Assembly (NCBI GenBank): GCA_964609495.1
Contig: CAZSTA010000057.1
Coordinates: forward strand, 1 to 18,428
DNA length: 18,428 nucleotides
DNA from: CAZSTA01 sp964609495 [NCBI: uncultured bacterium]
GTDB taxonomy: Bacteria > CAZSTA01
Direction: 5' to 3'
Part shown: in pieces, positions 6,671-14,590 of the stretch
How the letters are laid out: each line of letters opens with the position of its first letter
Position numbering within the stretch: the stretch's first letter is position 1
Made by a program: the position numbers and the translations under genes
Notes under the pieces: generated by a model
Database searches by the model: none
The model's input: the letters and a program-made list of their open reading frames with translations, nothing else
Told to the model about the DNA's origin: nothing

Positions 6671-7561
6671 ATGCAAATGAAAATATCGCTTAAGAAAAAT
6701 TTAGAAGGTTATCTCTTCATATCTCCCTGGTTGATCGGTTTCTTCCTATTTATTTTCGGCCCTATCCTCTTCTCTCTATTCGTCAGCCTGTCGAAATGGG
6801 ATATTATAACTCCTGCTCAATTCATCGGTTTTGGGAATTATGCTAAGACCTTCAAAGACGAACTCTTTTGGAAATCGCTTCGCATCACCTTTACCTTTGT
6901 CTTAACGAGTGTTCCCATAAGATTATTGATCGCTCTAACTTTTGCAATGCTACTAAATCAGAAGTTGCGAGGAGTAACTATATTTCGAACCATATTTTAT
7001 CTTCCAGTTATGCTATCTGGAGTAATTTTGGGTATTCTCTGGGCCTGGATCTACAGCCCCGATTATGGGTTGCTCAACTCTATGCTTGAGATTATCGGTA
7101 TCAAGGGACCTCGGTGGCTATCCACTCCTCGTCTGGCGATGACCTCGATCATAGTGATGAGCCTTTGGCGGGTAGGGGGGATGATGGTTATCTTCCTAGC
7201 TGGGCTTCAGGATATTCCCACTCAGCTTTACGATGCCGCAGATATAGATGGAGCAGGAGATTGGATGAAATTCACTAGGATAACGATTCCGATGTTGACC
7301 CCTTCGATATTCTTCAACTTCGTTATGAGTCTTATCGGAACTTTCCAGATATTTGGAGAGGTGCAGGTGCTTACCGAAGGTGGACCCTATGATTCCACCT
7401 TAGTATATATGATACACTTATACCAACAAGCCTTCGAATTTCTAAAGATGGGATACGGATCGGCTTTAGCTTGGATACTATTTGTTATAATCTTAGCCTT
7501 TACTTTGCTTATATTTAAATCATCATCTCTATGGGTGTTCTATGGTGGATTGAGGAGGTGA
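6671..7561 (+). CDS. ABC sugar permease, MalF/UgpA type
   Basis: The protein has about 297 residues if it starts at ATG 6671, which follows a CGGGGGAAG ribosome site. The longer in-frame start at 6626 lies within the attenuator loop and would add 15 residues with no family match. The family opening LEGYLFISPWLIGFFLFIFG gives the first membrane helix, and about five more follow. The cytoplasmic EAA loop that contacts the ATPase reads YDAADIDGAGDWMKFTRITI, with D188 to G194 at its core. LTEGGPYDSTLVY near the C-terminus is typical of MalF-type permeases. It pairs with the next gene product to form the membrane channel. No ATPase gene is in the window, so a shared MsmK/UgpC-type ATPase is expected elsewhere. 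Confidence 0.92.
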   Translation: MQMKISLKKNLEGYLFISPWLIGFFLFIFGPILFSLFVSLSKWDIITPAQFIGFGNYAKTFKDELFWKSLRITFTFVLTSVPIRLLIALTFAMLLNQKLRGVTIFRTIFYLPVMLSGVILGILWAWIYSPDYGLLNSMLEIIGIKGPRWLSTPRLAMTSIIVMSLWRVGGMMVIFLAGLQDIPTQLYDAADIDGAGDWMKFTRITIPMLTPSIFFNFVMSLIGTFQIFGEVQVLTEGGPYDSTLVYMIHLYQQAFEFLKMGYGSALAWILFVIILAFTLLIFKSSSLWVFYGGLRR

Positions 7562-7569
7562 GATAAAAT

Positions 7570-8439
7570 ATGGCAGATATAATAGTTAAGTGGAGACCCT
7601 CGTTATCGAGAAGGAAAGTTATTAATGCCTCTATTGTATATATTATCCTTACGATCTCCGCTTTAATCTTCTTCTTCCCCTTCTTCTGGATGCTTTCCAC
7701 CGCGTTTAAATCTCCTGCGCAGATCTTCGCTATCCCTATGAGATGGCTACCAAATCCTATTCACTGGCAGAATTTCCCCATAATGTGGGAGCTGATCTCC
7801 TTTCAAACTCCACTCTTGAATTCCATTATTATCACTGGTGGATCCTTGCTAGGCATCTTGATCTCCGGTCCTTTAGTTGCTTTTGGCTTCGCCCGACTCG
7901 ATTTTAAGGGGAAGGATTTCCTCTTTATCGTCCTCCTAGGAACTATAATGCTTCCCAGACAGATCACGATCATTCCTCTATACATAATCTATCGCCATCT
8001 CAACTGGATAGATACATTTAAACCCTTCATCATCCCAGCTTTCTTTGGAGGAGGAGCTTTCAACATCTTCCTCCTGCGTCAGTTCTTTATGACAATCCCT
8101 TTTGAGTTGGAGGATTCGGCGAGGATAGATGGTTGTAGCACTTTAGGGATCTTCTGGAGGATATTTATTCCTCTCTCCAAACCCGTATTGGCTGCGGTAG
8201 GGATATTCTCCTTCGTTGGCGTTTGGAACGATTATTTCCGCCCTTTGATCTTCTTATCCTCGGCGGAGAAGATCCCCCTCACGGTGGCTTTAGCTCTATT
8301 TAAAGATGTTCAGGGGGGATTAGAATACAATATGGTGATGGCGGCAGCGCTTGTTGCTACTGTCCCTTGTATAGTGATCTTTTTAGCAGCCCAAAAATAT
8401 TTTGTGGAAGGGATCGCTCTAACGGGGATCAAAGAATAG
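7570..8439 (+). CDS. ABC sugar permease, MalG/UgpE type
   Basis: The product has 289 residues and six predicted membrane helices, starting with a hydrophobic stretch that ends in FFFPFFWMLSTAFKSP, a MalG-family signature. The EAA loop reads ELEDSARIDGCSTLGIFWRI, with E181, A184 and G188 in the expected pattern. The C-terminus has QKYFVEGIALTGIKE, close to the usual MalG ending. GGAGGTG at 7553-7559 overlaps the end of the MalF-type gene, so the two permeases are probably translated in a coupled way, as expected for subunits made in equal amounts. The UROD-family gene starts 47 bases after its stop and is probably on the same transcript. Confidence 0.93.
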   Translation: MADIIVKWRPSLSRRKVINASIVYIILTISALIFFFPFFWMLSTAFKSPAQIFAIPMRWLPNPIHWQNFPIMWELISFQTPLLNSIIITGGSLLGILISGPLVAFGFARLDFKGKDFLFIVLLGTIMLPRQITIIPLYIIYRHLNWIDTFKPFIIPAFFGGGAFNIFLLRQFFMTIPFELEDSARIDGCSTLGIFWRIFIPLSKPVLAAVGIFSFVGVWNDYFRPLIFLSSAEKIPLTVALALFKDVQGGLEYNMVMAAALVATVPCIVIFLAAQKYFVEGIALTGIKE

Positions 8440-8486
8440 CGATATTTCCTGTCATAAAACGATCTTTTAGGAGGCATAGGGGTAAA

Positions 8487-9626
8487 ATGATCGATTTTAA
8501 GCGCCATAATGAAGAGGTGCAGGAGCTATGGGATAGCTTTAATTCGGGGAAACCAATCAGGACTCCGGCAGTTATGGGAGTGCGCACCAGATATTACGTA
8601 TTTAACAAGGAGATAAATGATAAGGGATATACCTTTCGTGATTATTACAATAACCCCGAGGTGATGATGGAGCTTCAACTGAAGGGGCAGAAGTGGAGTA
8701 GATTCAATGTCGTTCATGATAGGGAGATGGGACTTCCTGATGAGTGGGATGGGATATACGTCGATTTTCATGGCATTACGGAGGAGGCGTGGCTGGGGAA
8801 TGAGATATTTTGGTCGGACGATAACGTGGTAGATTCTTGGCCGATGCTTCAGGAGGACAAGAATAAGTTCTATGACCTCGAAATACCCGACCCATTACAT
8901 GGCACTCTTATGGCTAGAGTCTATGAATATTACGAATACTTAGAGGATAAGAGAAAGAACTTTGAATATGAAGGAAGACCTATCGGACGAACCATCGTTC
9001 AGATTGGAACGGGAACCGGATTATTTACCCTAGCCACTAAGATCAGGGGGACAAGTGAGGTTTGCATAGATATGTATGAAGATCCCGATTACTATCACGA
9101 TTTGATGAACTTTCTGACCGAGGCTAGTATAACTAGGACTGAAGCTTGGTGCGATTTTCTGGGGATAGAATATCCTCAGCCGAGTTGGGGCTTCCCTGAC
9201 GACTCCATACAGCTTCTATCTAAGGATATGTATAGGAGGATGGTTCTACCTTATCATAAGCGTCAGTTCGACGTCTTCTCCAAAGGAGGTCCCAATAGTA
9301 TGCACATCTGCGGAGCGGCTCATCACCTCCACAAGATCATTCGCGATGAATTAAACGTCCAAACCTTCGATTGCGGATATGGCACCGATGTTATCGCGGG
9401 CAGGAGGGAAGTTGGTCCAGAGGTGCTATATCAGTGGCGATTTCATCCTAACTTACTATGTGATGATGTAGGAGGGGAGATAGAAAAAGCGGTTAAATGG
9501 ATGTTCGATTCAGAGGCCAGAGAAGGAGGAAGATTTATCCTCTCCGAAGTAAGTTATGCCGGGATGAAATTGGATAATTGGGATAGAATGTATAAGGCGG
9601 CAAAGGAATATGGAAAATTCAATTAA
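8487..9626 (+). CDS. Uroporphyrinogen decarboxylase (UROD/MtaA) family protein of unknown role
   Basis: The product has about 379 residues from ATG 8487, which follows AGGAGG (8469-8474) and a second AGGGG. The frame continues upstream into the permease gene to 8367, but that overlap has no family match. The protein has the UROD-type alpha/beta-barrel pattern and the HxCG motif (H273, C275) that holds zinc in MtaA-type methyl-corrinoid methyltransferases. The usual C-terminal Cys ligand region is replaced: FILSEVSYAGMK stands where MtaA-like proteins have ILSPGC. C296 and C325 could substitute. It is unlikely to make haem, since no other haem genes are near. Its position after the sugar permeases suggests a role in handling an imported compound. 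Family is confident; reaction unknown. Confidence 0.8.
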   Translation: MIDFKRHNEEVQELWDSFNSGKPIRTPAVMGVRTRYYVFNKEINDKGYTFRDYYNNPEVMMELQLKGQKWSRFNVVHDREMGLPDEWDGIYVDFHGITEEAWLGNEIFWSDDNVVDSWPMLQEDKNKFYDLEIPDPLHGTLMARVYEYYEYLEDKRKNFEYEGRPIGRTIVQIGTGTGLFTLATKIRGTSEVCIDMYEDPDYYHDLMNFLTEASITRTEAWCDFLGIEYPQPSWGFPDDSIQLLSKDMYRRMVLPYHKRQFDVFSKGGPNSMHICGAAHHLHKIIRDELNVQTFDCGYGTDVIAGRREVGPEVLYQWRFHPNLLCDDVGGEIEKAVKWMFDSEAREGGRFILSEVSYAGMKLDNWDRMYKAAKEYGKFN

Positions 9627-9817
9627 CATAACAGGAAACAGTTCCCCTGGAAGCTGGAGATACGATCATCAGCTAACGCGACATTGAGCTTTAACTGGAA
9701 AGCTTTGAAGTGCTATGTAACTGACAACTTGCTATTCCTCCAAAAAATTCCCTTATGACCAATAAAATTCGGATAGATACTTGACTCTAAGTTAGGGAAA
9801 GAAAGGAGTCGAATCCA

Positions 9818-10513
9818 ATGGATAAGGGTGAAGATACAGGATATGATGATATTCTTAAAAAGCTAAAATCTTTGTCCAATCCCCAAGCGATTGAGGGTAT
9901 GGCAAAATATGGGATTACTGCGAAGAATACTTATGGGGTGTCAATTCCAAATCTAAGAAAGCTTGCTAAGGAAATAGGAGTAAATCATAATCTTGCCCAA
10001 CAACTCTGGACATCAGACATCCGTGAAACTAGGATACTGGCGAGTATGATCGGTGATCCGAAGATGGTTACTGAGGAGCAAATGGAGGAATGGGTAAAAG
10101 ACTTTGACTATTGGGAGATCTGCGACCAGTGCTGTATGAACCTCTTTGAAAAGACCGAATTTGCATATCAAAAGTGTGTTGAGTGGAGTTCAAGAGAGGA
10201 AGAATTCGTCAAAAGAGCGGGATTCGTATTAATGGCTTGCTTGGCTGTTAGTGATAAGAAAGCGGATGATAAAGAATTTGAGAGATTTTTTCCTATCATA
10301 AAGAGAGAAGCAGATGATAATAGAAATTTTGTTAAAAAAGCGGTTAATTGGGCATTAAGGCAAATTGGGAAACGCAACCTCAATTTGAATAGGGAGGCGA
10401 TTGAAACTGCCAAGGAGATTCAAAAAATGGATTCAAGAGGTGCTAAATGGATCGCCTCTGACGCGATTCGAGAATTAACAAGCGAAGCAGTTCAAAAAAG
10501 GTTACGAGGTTAA
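9818..10513 (+). CDS. alkD: DNA alkylation repair protein, AlkD-type HEAT-like glycosylase
   Basis: The 231-residue product matches the AlkD fold, a superhelix of HEAT-like helical repeats that removes positively charged alkylated bases such as 3-methyladenine and 7-methylguanine without flipping them out. The opening YGITAKNTYGVSIPNLRKLA is a family hallmark. The Bacillus cereus AlkD active-site residues W109, D113 and W187 correspond to W99, D103 (in DYWEICDQC) and W178 (in KKAVNWALRQIGKRN), with almost identical spacing. It should act in the cytoplasm on chromosomal DNA. It has its own AAAGGAG site and sits alone between two sugar-related blocks, 191 bases after the UROD-like gene, so it is probably not functionally tied to them. 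The 9627-9817 gap holds only a small AGCTTT/AAAGCT hairpin near 9688-9705. Confidence 0.9.
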   Translation: MDKGEDTGYDDILKKLKSLSNPQAIEGMAKYGITAKNTYGVSIPNLRKLAKEIGVNHNLAQQLWTSDIRETRILASMIGDPKMVTEEQMEEWVKDFDYWEICDQCCMNLFEKTEFAYQKCVEWSSREEEFVKRAGFVLMACLAVSDKKADDKEFERFFPIIKREADDNRNFVKKAVNWALRQIGKRNLNLNREAIETAKEIQKMDSRGAKWIASDAIRELTSEAVQKRLRG

Positions 10514-10544
10514 GAGTGCTAATATGCTATCTGCTTAACAGGGG

Positions 10545-10587
10545 GTTTGCGATTCGCTTGCCTAAATGCTTTCGACACTTCGCAAAC
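10545..10587 (+). repeat. 8-bp inverted repeat upstream of the SDR gene
   Basis: GTTTGCGA (10545-10552) and TCGCAAAC (10580-10587) are perfect reverse complements 27 bases apart. They lie between the AlkD stop and the SDR start. No T-tract follows, so this looks more like a paired operator or RNA stem than a terminator. Chance cannot be excluded. Confidence 0.35.
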
Positions 10588-10600
10588 AATAATTAAATTT

Positions 10601-10606
10601 GGGAGG
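10601..10606 (+). promoter_or_regulatory. Shine-Dalgarno GGGAGG that fixes the SDR start
   Basis: GGGAGG lies 6 bases before ATG 10613. The in-frame upstream start at 10547 lies inside the inverted repeat and adds 22 residues that do not belong to the Rossmann fold, so 10613 is preferred. Confidence 0.7.
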
Positions 10607-10612
10607 AAAGCT

Positions 10613-11413
10613 ATGCGAATGCAAAATAAAGTAGCTCTCGTTACAGGAGCAGCCTTAGGATTTAAACGAGGAGGTCCTTCCATAGGAGGGGCAATTGCTA
10701 TTAAATTGGCAAGCGAGGGAGCAAAAGTAGCTGTGGTTGATATACGAGAGAAGATGGGACAAAAAACGGTTGATATAATCAGAGAAAGAGGCGGAGAAGC
10801 TATTTTCATCCGAGCTGATGTTACCAATTCAGCAGAAGTAAAGCAAGCAGTCGAGACAGTAGAGATGACCTATAAGCAATTACATTGCTTAGTCAATTGT
10901 GCAGCTTCTTATGAGGGGGATATCTTCAACAATGTGGTAGATACACCGGAAGATGATTGGAACTACGTCTTAGATGTGAATTTAGGCAGTTATTATAGAT
11001 TTGCGAAATATTCTATTCCCTTAATTCTTAAGAGTGGTGGGGGAACAATTGTAAACATCTCTTCTGAGGCGGCATTTAGAGTAATAAAGAACTTCAGCGT
11101 TTACCCTGTATCCAAAGCGGCTATTAATGCCTTAACCCGAACGCTCGCGATAGATTTTGCTCCTCACATTCGAGCTAATGCAATTTGCCCTGGTTTTGTC
11201 AGAATTGAAAATTCGGAAGGCGATCGAACTGAAGAGGAGATCAAAGAGTGGATTGAGGGGATAGCCAAGACATATCCCCCTAAAAGAGTAGCTACTGTAG
11301 ATGAAATAGCAAATGTAGCTTTGTTTTTAGCTTCCGATGATTCATCCTTTATAAATGGGGAATGCATTATCGTTGATGGGGGAAGATCTATATCTGATAC
11401 CCATGAATTTTAA
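10613..11413 (+). CDS. Short-chain dehydrogenase/reductase (SDR), expanded glycine-rich loop
   Basis: The protein has 266 residues from ATG 10613. It shows the classical SDR layout: VALVTGAALG at the nucleotide-binding strand, an acidic VVDIRE after beta-2 that favours NAD over NADP, RADVTN, LVNCAA, the catalytic Ser region IVNISSEAAF, and YPVSK as the catalytic YxxxK. It ends with the typical ECIIVDGGRS segment. The glycine-rich loop is unusual. In place of TGxxxGIG it reads TGAALGFKRGGPSIGGAIA, longer by about seven residues and recalling enoyl-reductase-like loops. It should oxidise or reduce a hydroxyl/keto group. The GH13 gene starts 17 bases after its stop, so the two are probably co-transcribed, which suggests a sugar-type substrate. 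The substrate itself is unknown. Confidence 0.88.
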   Translation: MRMQNKVALVTGAALGFKRGGPSIGGAIAIKLASEGAKVAVVDIREKMGQKTVDIIRERGGEAIFIRADVTNSAEVKQAVETVEMTYKQLHCLVNCAASYEGDIFNNVVDTPEDDWNYVLDVNLGSYYRFAKYSIPLILKSGGGTIVNISSEAAFRVIKNFSVYPVSKAAINALTRTLAIDFAPHIRANAICPGFVRIENSEGDRTEEEIKEWIEGIAKTYPPKRVATVDEIANVALFLASDDSSFINGECIIVDGGRSISDTHEF

Positions 11414-11430
11414 TTAAGGAGGAAGATCAA

Positions 11431-13038
11431 ATGCTTACTGAAGCTAAACATCCCTGGTGGAAAGACGCAATTATCTATCAGATCTATCCGCGTAGTTTTC
11501 AAGACAGTAACGACGATGGAATCGGCGACTTGCAAGGCATTCGCTCTCGATTAGATTACCTGGAAGATCTGGGTATAACGGCTATATGGCTAAGCCCGAT
11601 TTATCCCTCCCCGATGGCTGATTTCGGATATGATGTGGCGGATTATACCGATATTCACCCAATATTCGGCACGATAGACGATTTTTTGGAGTTGCTGAGG
11701 GACGTCCATCAGCGGGGTATGAAACTAATTTTGGATTTTGTGCCTAATCATACCTCGCATCAGCATCCCTGGTTTTTGGAATCACGTTCCAGTAGGGAGA
11801 ATCCCAAACGAGATTGGTACATCTGGAAAGATCCAAAACCCGATGGCAGTCCGCCCAATAATTGGGTTTCCTTTTTCGGCGGCTCGGCCTGGGAGTGGGA
11901 TGAAAAGACAGCCCAGTATTATCTCCATCTGTTTCTAAAGGAACAGCCAGATCTGAACTGGCGAAACCCGGAAGTAGTCCAAGCTATGCTGGATATGTTG
12001 CGATTCTGGCTGGAACGAGGCGTGGATGGCTTTCGAGTGGATGTTATTTGGTTGCTGATTAAGGATGCTCTGTTCCGCGACGAACCTCCGAATCCTGAGT
12101 GGACACCGGATAAGCCGATTAACCGTTCCCTGATCCACAATAGAACCCAAAACCAGCCAGAGACTCATGAGCTGATCCGTAAATTCCGGGCAGTGTTAGA
12201 CGAATACGGCGAACGGTTGCTGGTGGGCGAAATTGCTCTACCTTACGACCAGTTGGCACATTATCACGGCGAAAACTTGGATGAGTGCCATCTTCCCTTC
12301 AATTTCGGATTGATCTTCATTCCTTTCCTAGCCCCCGCCATCCGCAAATTGATAGATGAATACGAAGCCTCTTTGCCACCCGGAGGCTGGCCGAACTGGG
12401 TGCTTGGCAATCACGATCAAGATCGCATCGCAACTGAAGGTCGAGCGGGAAAAGCCAATTCTCGCCTAGCTCAGATGTTGCTACTTACCATAAGAGGAAC
12501 GCCGACTATGTATTATGGCGATGAAATCGGTATGCCCAACGTGGAGATCCCTTTTGAAAAGGTGCAAGATCCCATGGCTCTGAACGAGCCCGGTGTTGCC
12601 CGTAGCCGAGATCTCGAGCGCACCCCTATGCAATGGGATGCCACCTCATACGCTGGTTTCTCGACAGTAGAAACTTGGTTGCCAGTGGCCGATGATTATG
12701 CATTAAGGAATGTAGCCATCCAGCAGGCTGATCCTCATTCCTTTTTAAACCTAGTTAAAAGCATCATAAATATTCGGAAAACCTCGCTTGCTCTGACCCG
12801 AGGCACCTACGAATCGATTCCCGCGGGTGATGATGTGATTGCCTACCTCCGAAGCGAAGGGGAAGAAAAGGTGCTGGTGGTCCTCAATTTTTCCAGCCAG
12901 GGAAAATCACTTGACCTAGCAACGGCTGGTGGGAAGGGGCGAATAGTGCTTTCCACCCAAATGGATCGAGATGAAATTGTCCCTTTGGAGACTTTGAAGA
13001 TTCGACCTCACGAGGGGATCATTATCCGGTTAACGTGA
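11431..13038 (+). CDS. GH13 oligo-1,6-glucosidase / alpha-glucosidase
   Basis: The 535-residue enzyme has the full GH13 layout: a TIM barrel starting WWKDAIIYQIYPRSFQD, a DSNDDGIGD calcium-type loop, region I DFVPNHTS, region II GFRVDV with nucleophile D204, region III GEI with acid/base E267, and region IV NHDQDR with D329. Region V reads QPDLNW and the residue after the nucleophile is Val205. In this family both indicate alpha-1,6 (isomaltase-type) rather than alpha-1,4 specificity. A C-terminal beta domain (VLVVLNFSSQGK) completes it. There is no signal peptide, so it probably splits imported oligosaccharides in the cytoplasm. ATG 11431 follows TAAGGAGGAAG. Codon use has more CGA/CGC/CGG than the importer genes, suggesting a different history. 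Confidence 0.92.
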   Translation: MLTEAKHPWWKDAIIYQIYPRSFQDSNDDGIGDLQGIRSRLDYLEDLGITAIWLSPIYPSPMADFGYDVADYTDIHPIFGTIDDFLELLRDVHQRGMKLILDFVPNHTSHQHPWFLESRSSRENPKRDWYIWKDPKPDGSPPNNWVSFFGGSAWEWDEKTAQYYLHLFLKEQPDLNWRNPEVVQAMLDMLRFWLERGVDGFRVDVIWLLIKDALFRDEPPNPEWTPDKPINRSLIHNRTQNQPETHELIRKFRAVLDEYGERLLVGEIALPYDQLAHYHGENLDECHLPFNFGLIFIPFLAPAIRKLIDEYEASLPPGGWPNWVLGNHDQDRIATEGRAGKANSRLAQMLLLTIRGTPTMYYGDEIGMPNVEIPFEKVQDPMALNEPGVARSRDLERTPMQWDATSYAGFSTVETWLPVADDYALRNVAIQQADPHSFLNLVKSIINIRKTSLALTRGTYESIPAGDDVIAYLRSEGEEKVLVVLNFSSQGKSLDLATAGGKGRIVLSTQMDRDEIVPLETLKIRPHEGIIIRLT

Positions 13039-13153
13039 GAAGAAAAAAACGAACTTGGTTTTAGGAGAATACTCCTACTTACACTTTCCTTAAACACATC
13101 CAGTTTGTGGTTACCTTGAGAAGTTAAATCGAAAATAGATTAAGGAGAAGAAA

Positions 13154-14527
13154 ATGAAGATCCTGTTTGTTGTAATTGATACGTTGCGCGCTGATCATCT
13201 GGGCTGTTATGGTTACCATCGCAATACTAGCCCGCGATTAGATGCCCTGGCGAGAGAAGGGGTGCTTTTTGAGAGGGCATATCCTACCGATGTGCCAACA
13301 CAACCATCATATACCGCAATGTTCACTGGTCAACGAGGTATTCGTAACGGTGTCGTATCTCACAGTCCAACAGAAGATATTTCTGACTCCATACCTTACC
13401 TCTCTGAGATTATGGCGGTGGAAGGACATGAGACTGGGGCGGTAAGCACCCTTTTCTTTATGAAGAAATATTTTGCTCGTGGTTTTCATACCTATATGAA
13501 TCCTGTGGCAAATAACCGATCTCGGATTCAACAGATCACCGCAGAGGAGATCAACTCCTATGCTATGCCATGGCTCAAGGCTAACTATAAGAAGGATTTC
13601 TTCCTATTTATACACTACTGGGACCCACATGGCATATACAAGGCTCCAGAAGAGAAATACCGAACGATGTTCTATGACGGCGATAGATCAGATCCGAATA
13701 ATCAGAGCCTCAAGGCATTGGAGAAGCAAATCATATGGCCGTTTGTTCGCGGCCATATCGAGGCTATCGCTGATAATATCACGGATGCGGAATATATGAT
13801 TGCCCAGCATGATGGGGAAATTTGCTATGTTGACGCCAAATTCGGTGAAGTGCTAGACTTACTCAAGGAACTTGAAATTGAGGAGGAAACCCTTCTGATC
13901 GCAACCTCGGATCATGGGGAAAGTATGACCGAGCACGATCTCTACTTTGATCATTATGGGGTTTACGAGCCAACTGTTCATGTGCCTCTCATTATACGCT
14001 GGCCTCGGGAGCTTCCCTCTGGAACGAGCGTTAAGGCTTTAGTGCAGGGAATCGATATTCCAGCTACGATACTTGATGCTGCCGGGATTACCCCTCCGAA
14101 TACCTTTCAAGGTAGAAGTCTTCTCCCTTTAGCCCGCGGGGAATCGCAAAACGGCTATGATTACATCTATGTCAATCAAGGATTGTGGCAAGCCAAGCGG
14201 GCAATCAGCAACGGGAAGTGGAAGCTTATCAAAGCCCTTGACAATGGCCTCTGGCCAGCTCCAGAATTGGAGCTATATGACTCGGAAAATGACCCCGGGG
14301 AGTTAACTAATTTGGCTGAAGAGAATCCCGACATTGTCGGAGAGCTGGAATTACGATTGCGACGCTGGGAGGATGCTCAGTTAAGGGGAGGTATCGATCC
14401 GTTGCGGAAGATCGTCGATATTGGACTTCCCTCGAAGCCCTGGGTTGAAGCTGCCGCCAAGCGGAGAGGCATCGACATCCCTTGGGAGGATTTCCGTAAC
14501 CTCATCGATGTCCCGTTCAAAGAATAG
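13154..14527 (+). CDS. Sulfatase-family hydrolase with Thr in place of formylglycine Cys/Ser
   Basis: This 457-residue protein of the alkaline phosphatase/sulfatase fold opens directly with MKILFVVIDTLRADHLGCYG, giving metal ligands D8 and probably D13. TSDHGE near the middle supplies D253 and H254. The nucleophile site reads PTQPSYTAMFTG, so T49 stands where sulfatases have the Cys or Ser of C-x-P-x-R, and Tyr replaces the motif Arg. Formylglycine cannot be made from Thr. A Thr nucleophile is, however, used by related phosphodiesterases and phosphomutases, so phospho- or phosphonate-ester cleavage is a real alternative to sulfate-ester cleavage. There is no signal peptide, so it is cytoplasmic. 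Its ribosome site is AAGGAGAAGAAA. A TAGGAG/CTCCTA hairpin lies upstream at 13062-13077. Confidence 0.85.
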   Translation: MKILFVVIDTLRADHLGCYGYHRNTSPRLDALAREGVLFERAYPTDVPTQPSYTAMFTGQRGIRNGVVSHSPTEDISDSIPYLSEIMAVEGHETGAVSTLFFMKKYFARGFHTYMNPVANNRSRIQQITAEEINSYAMPWLKANYKKDFFLFIHYWDPHGIYKAPEEKYRTMFYDGDRSDPNNQSLKALEKQIIWPFVRGHIEAIADNITDAEYMIAQHDGEICYVDAKFGEVLDLLKELEIEEETLLIATSDHGESMTEHDLYFDHYGVYEPTVHVPLIIRWPRELPSGTSVKALVQGIDIPATILDAAGITPPNTFQGRSLLPLARGESQNGYDYIYVNQGLWQAKRAISNGKWKLIKALDNGLWPAPELELYDSENDPGELTNLAEENPDIVGELELRLRRWEDAQLRGGIDPLRKIVDIGLPSKPWVEAAAKRRGIDIPWEDFRNLIDVPFKE

Positions 14528-14590
14528 AGCGAATTGGTGTGGCAGAAAGAAAGTTATATAAAATTCGCCTCCTGCTGGGGAGGGAGGTCT

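Noticed and set aside
8367-8486. Upstream extension of the UROD-like frame into the permease gene.
   Set aside because: It has no family match, overlaps coding sequence of the permease, and has no ribosome site; ATG 8487 does.
10571-10599. TTCGAC-17-TAAATT as a promoter of the SDR gene.
   Set aside because: The transcript would start inside or after the ribosome binding site, only a few bases before the start codon.
13062-13077. TAGGAG-AATA-CTCCTA hairpin as the terminator of the GH13 gene.
   Set aside because: The stem is short and no T-run follows; it may be an operator or chance.
14568-14587. CCTCC/GGAGG hairpin as a shared terminator between the sulfatase-like gene and rsmD.
   Set aside because: The stem is only 5 bp with a 10-base loop and neither strand has a T-tract after it.
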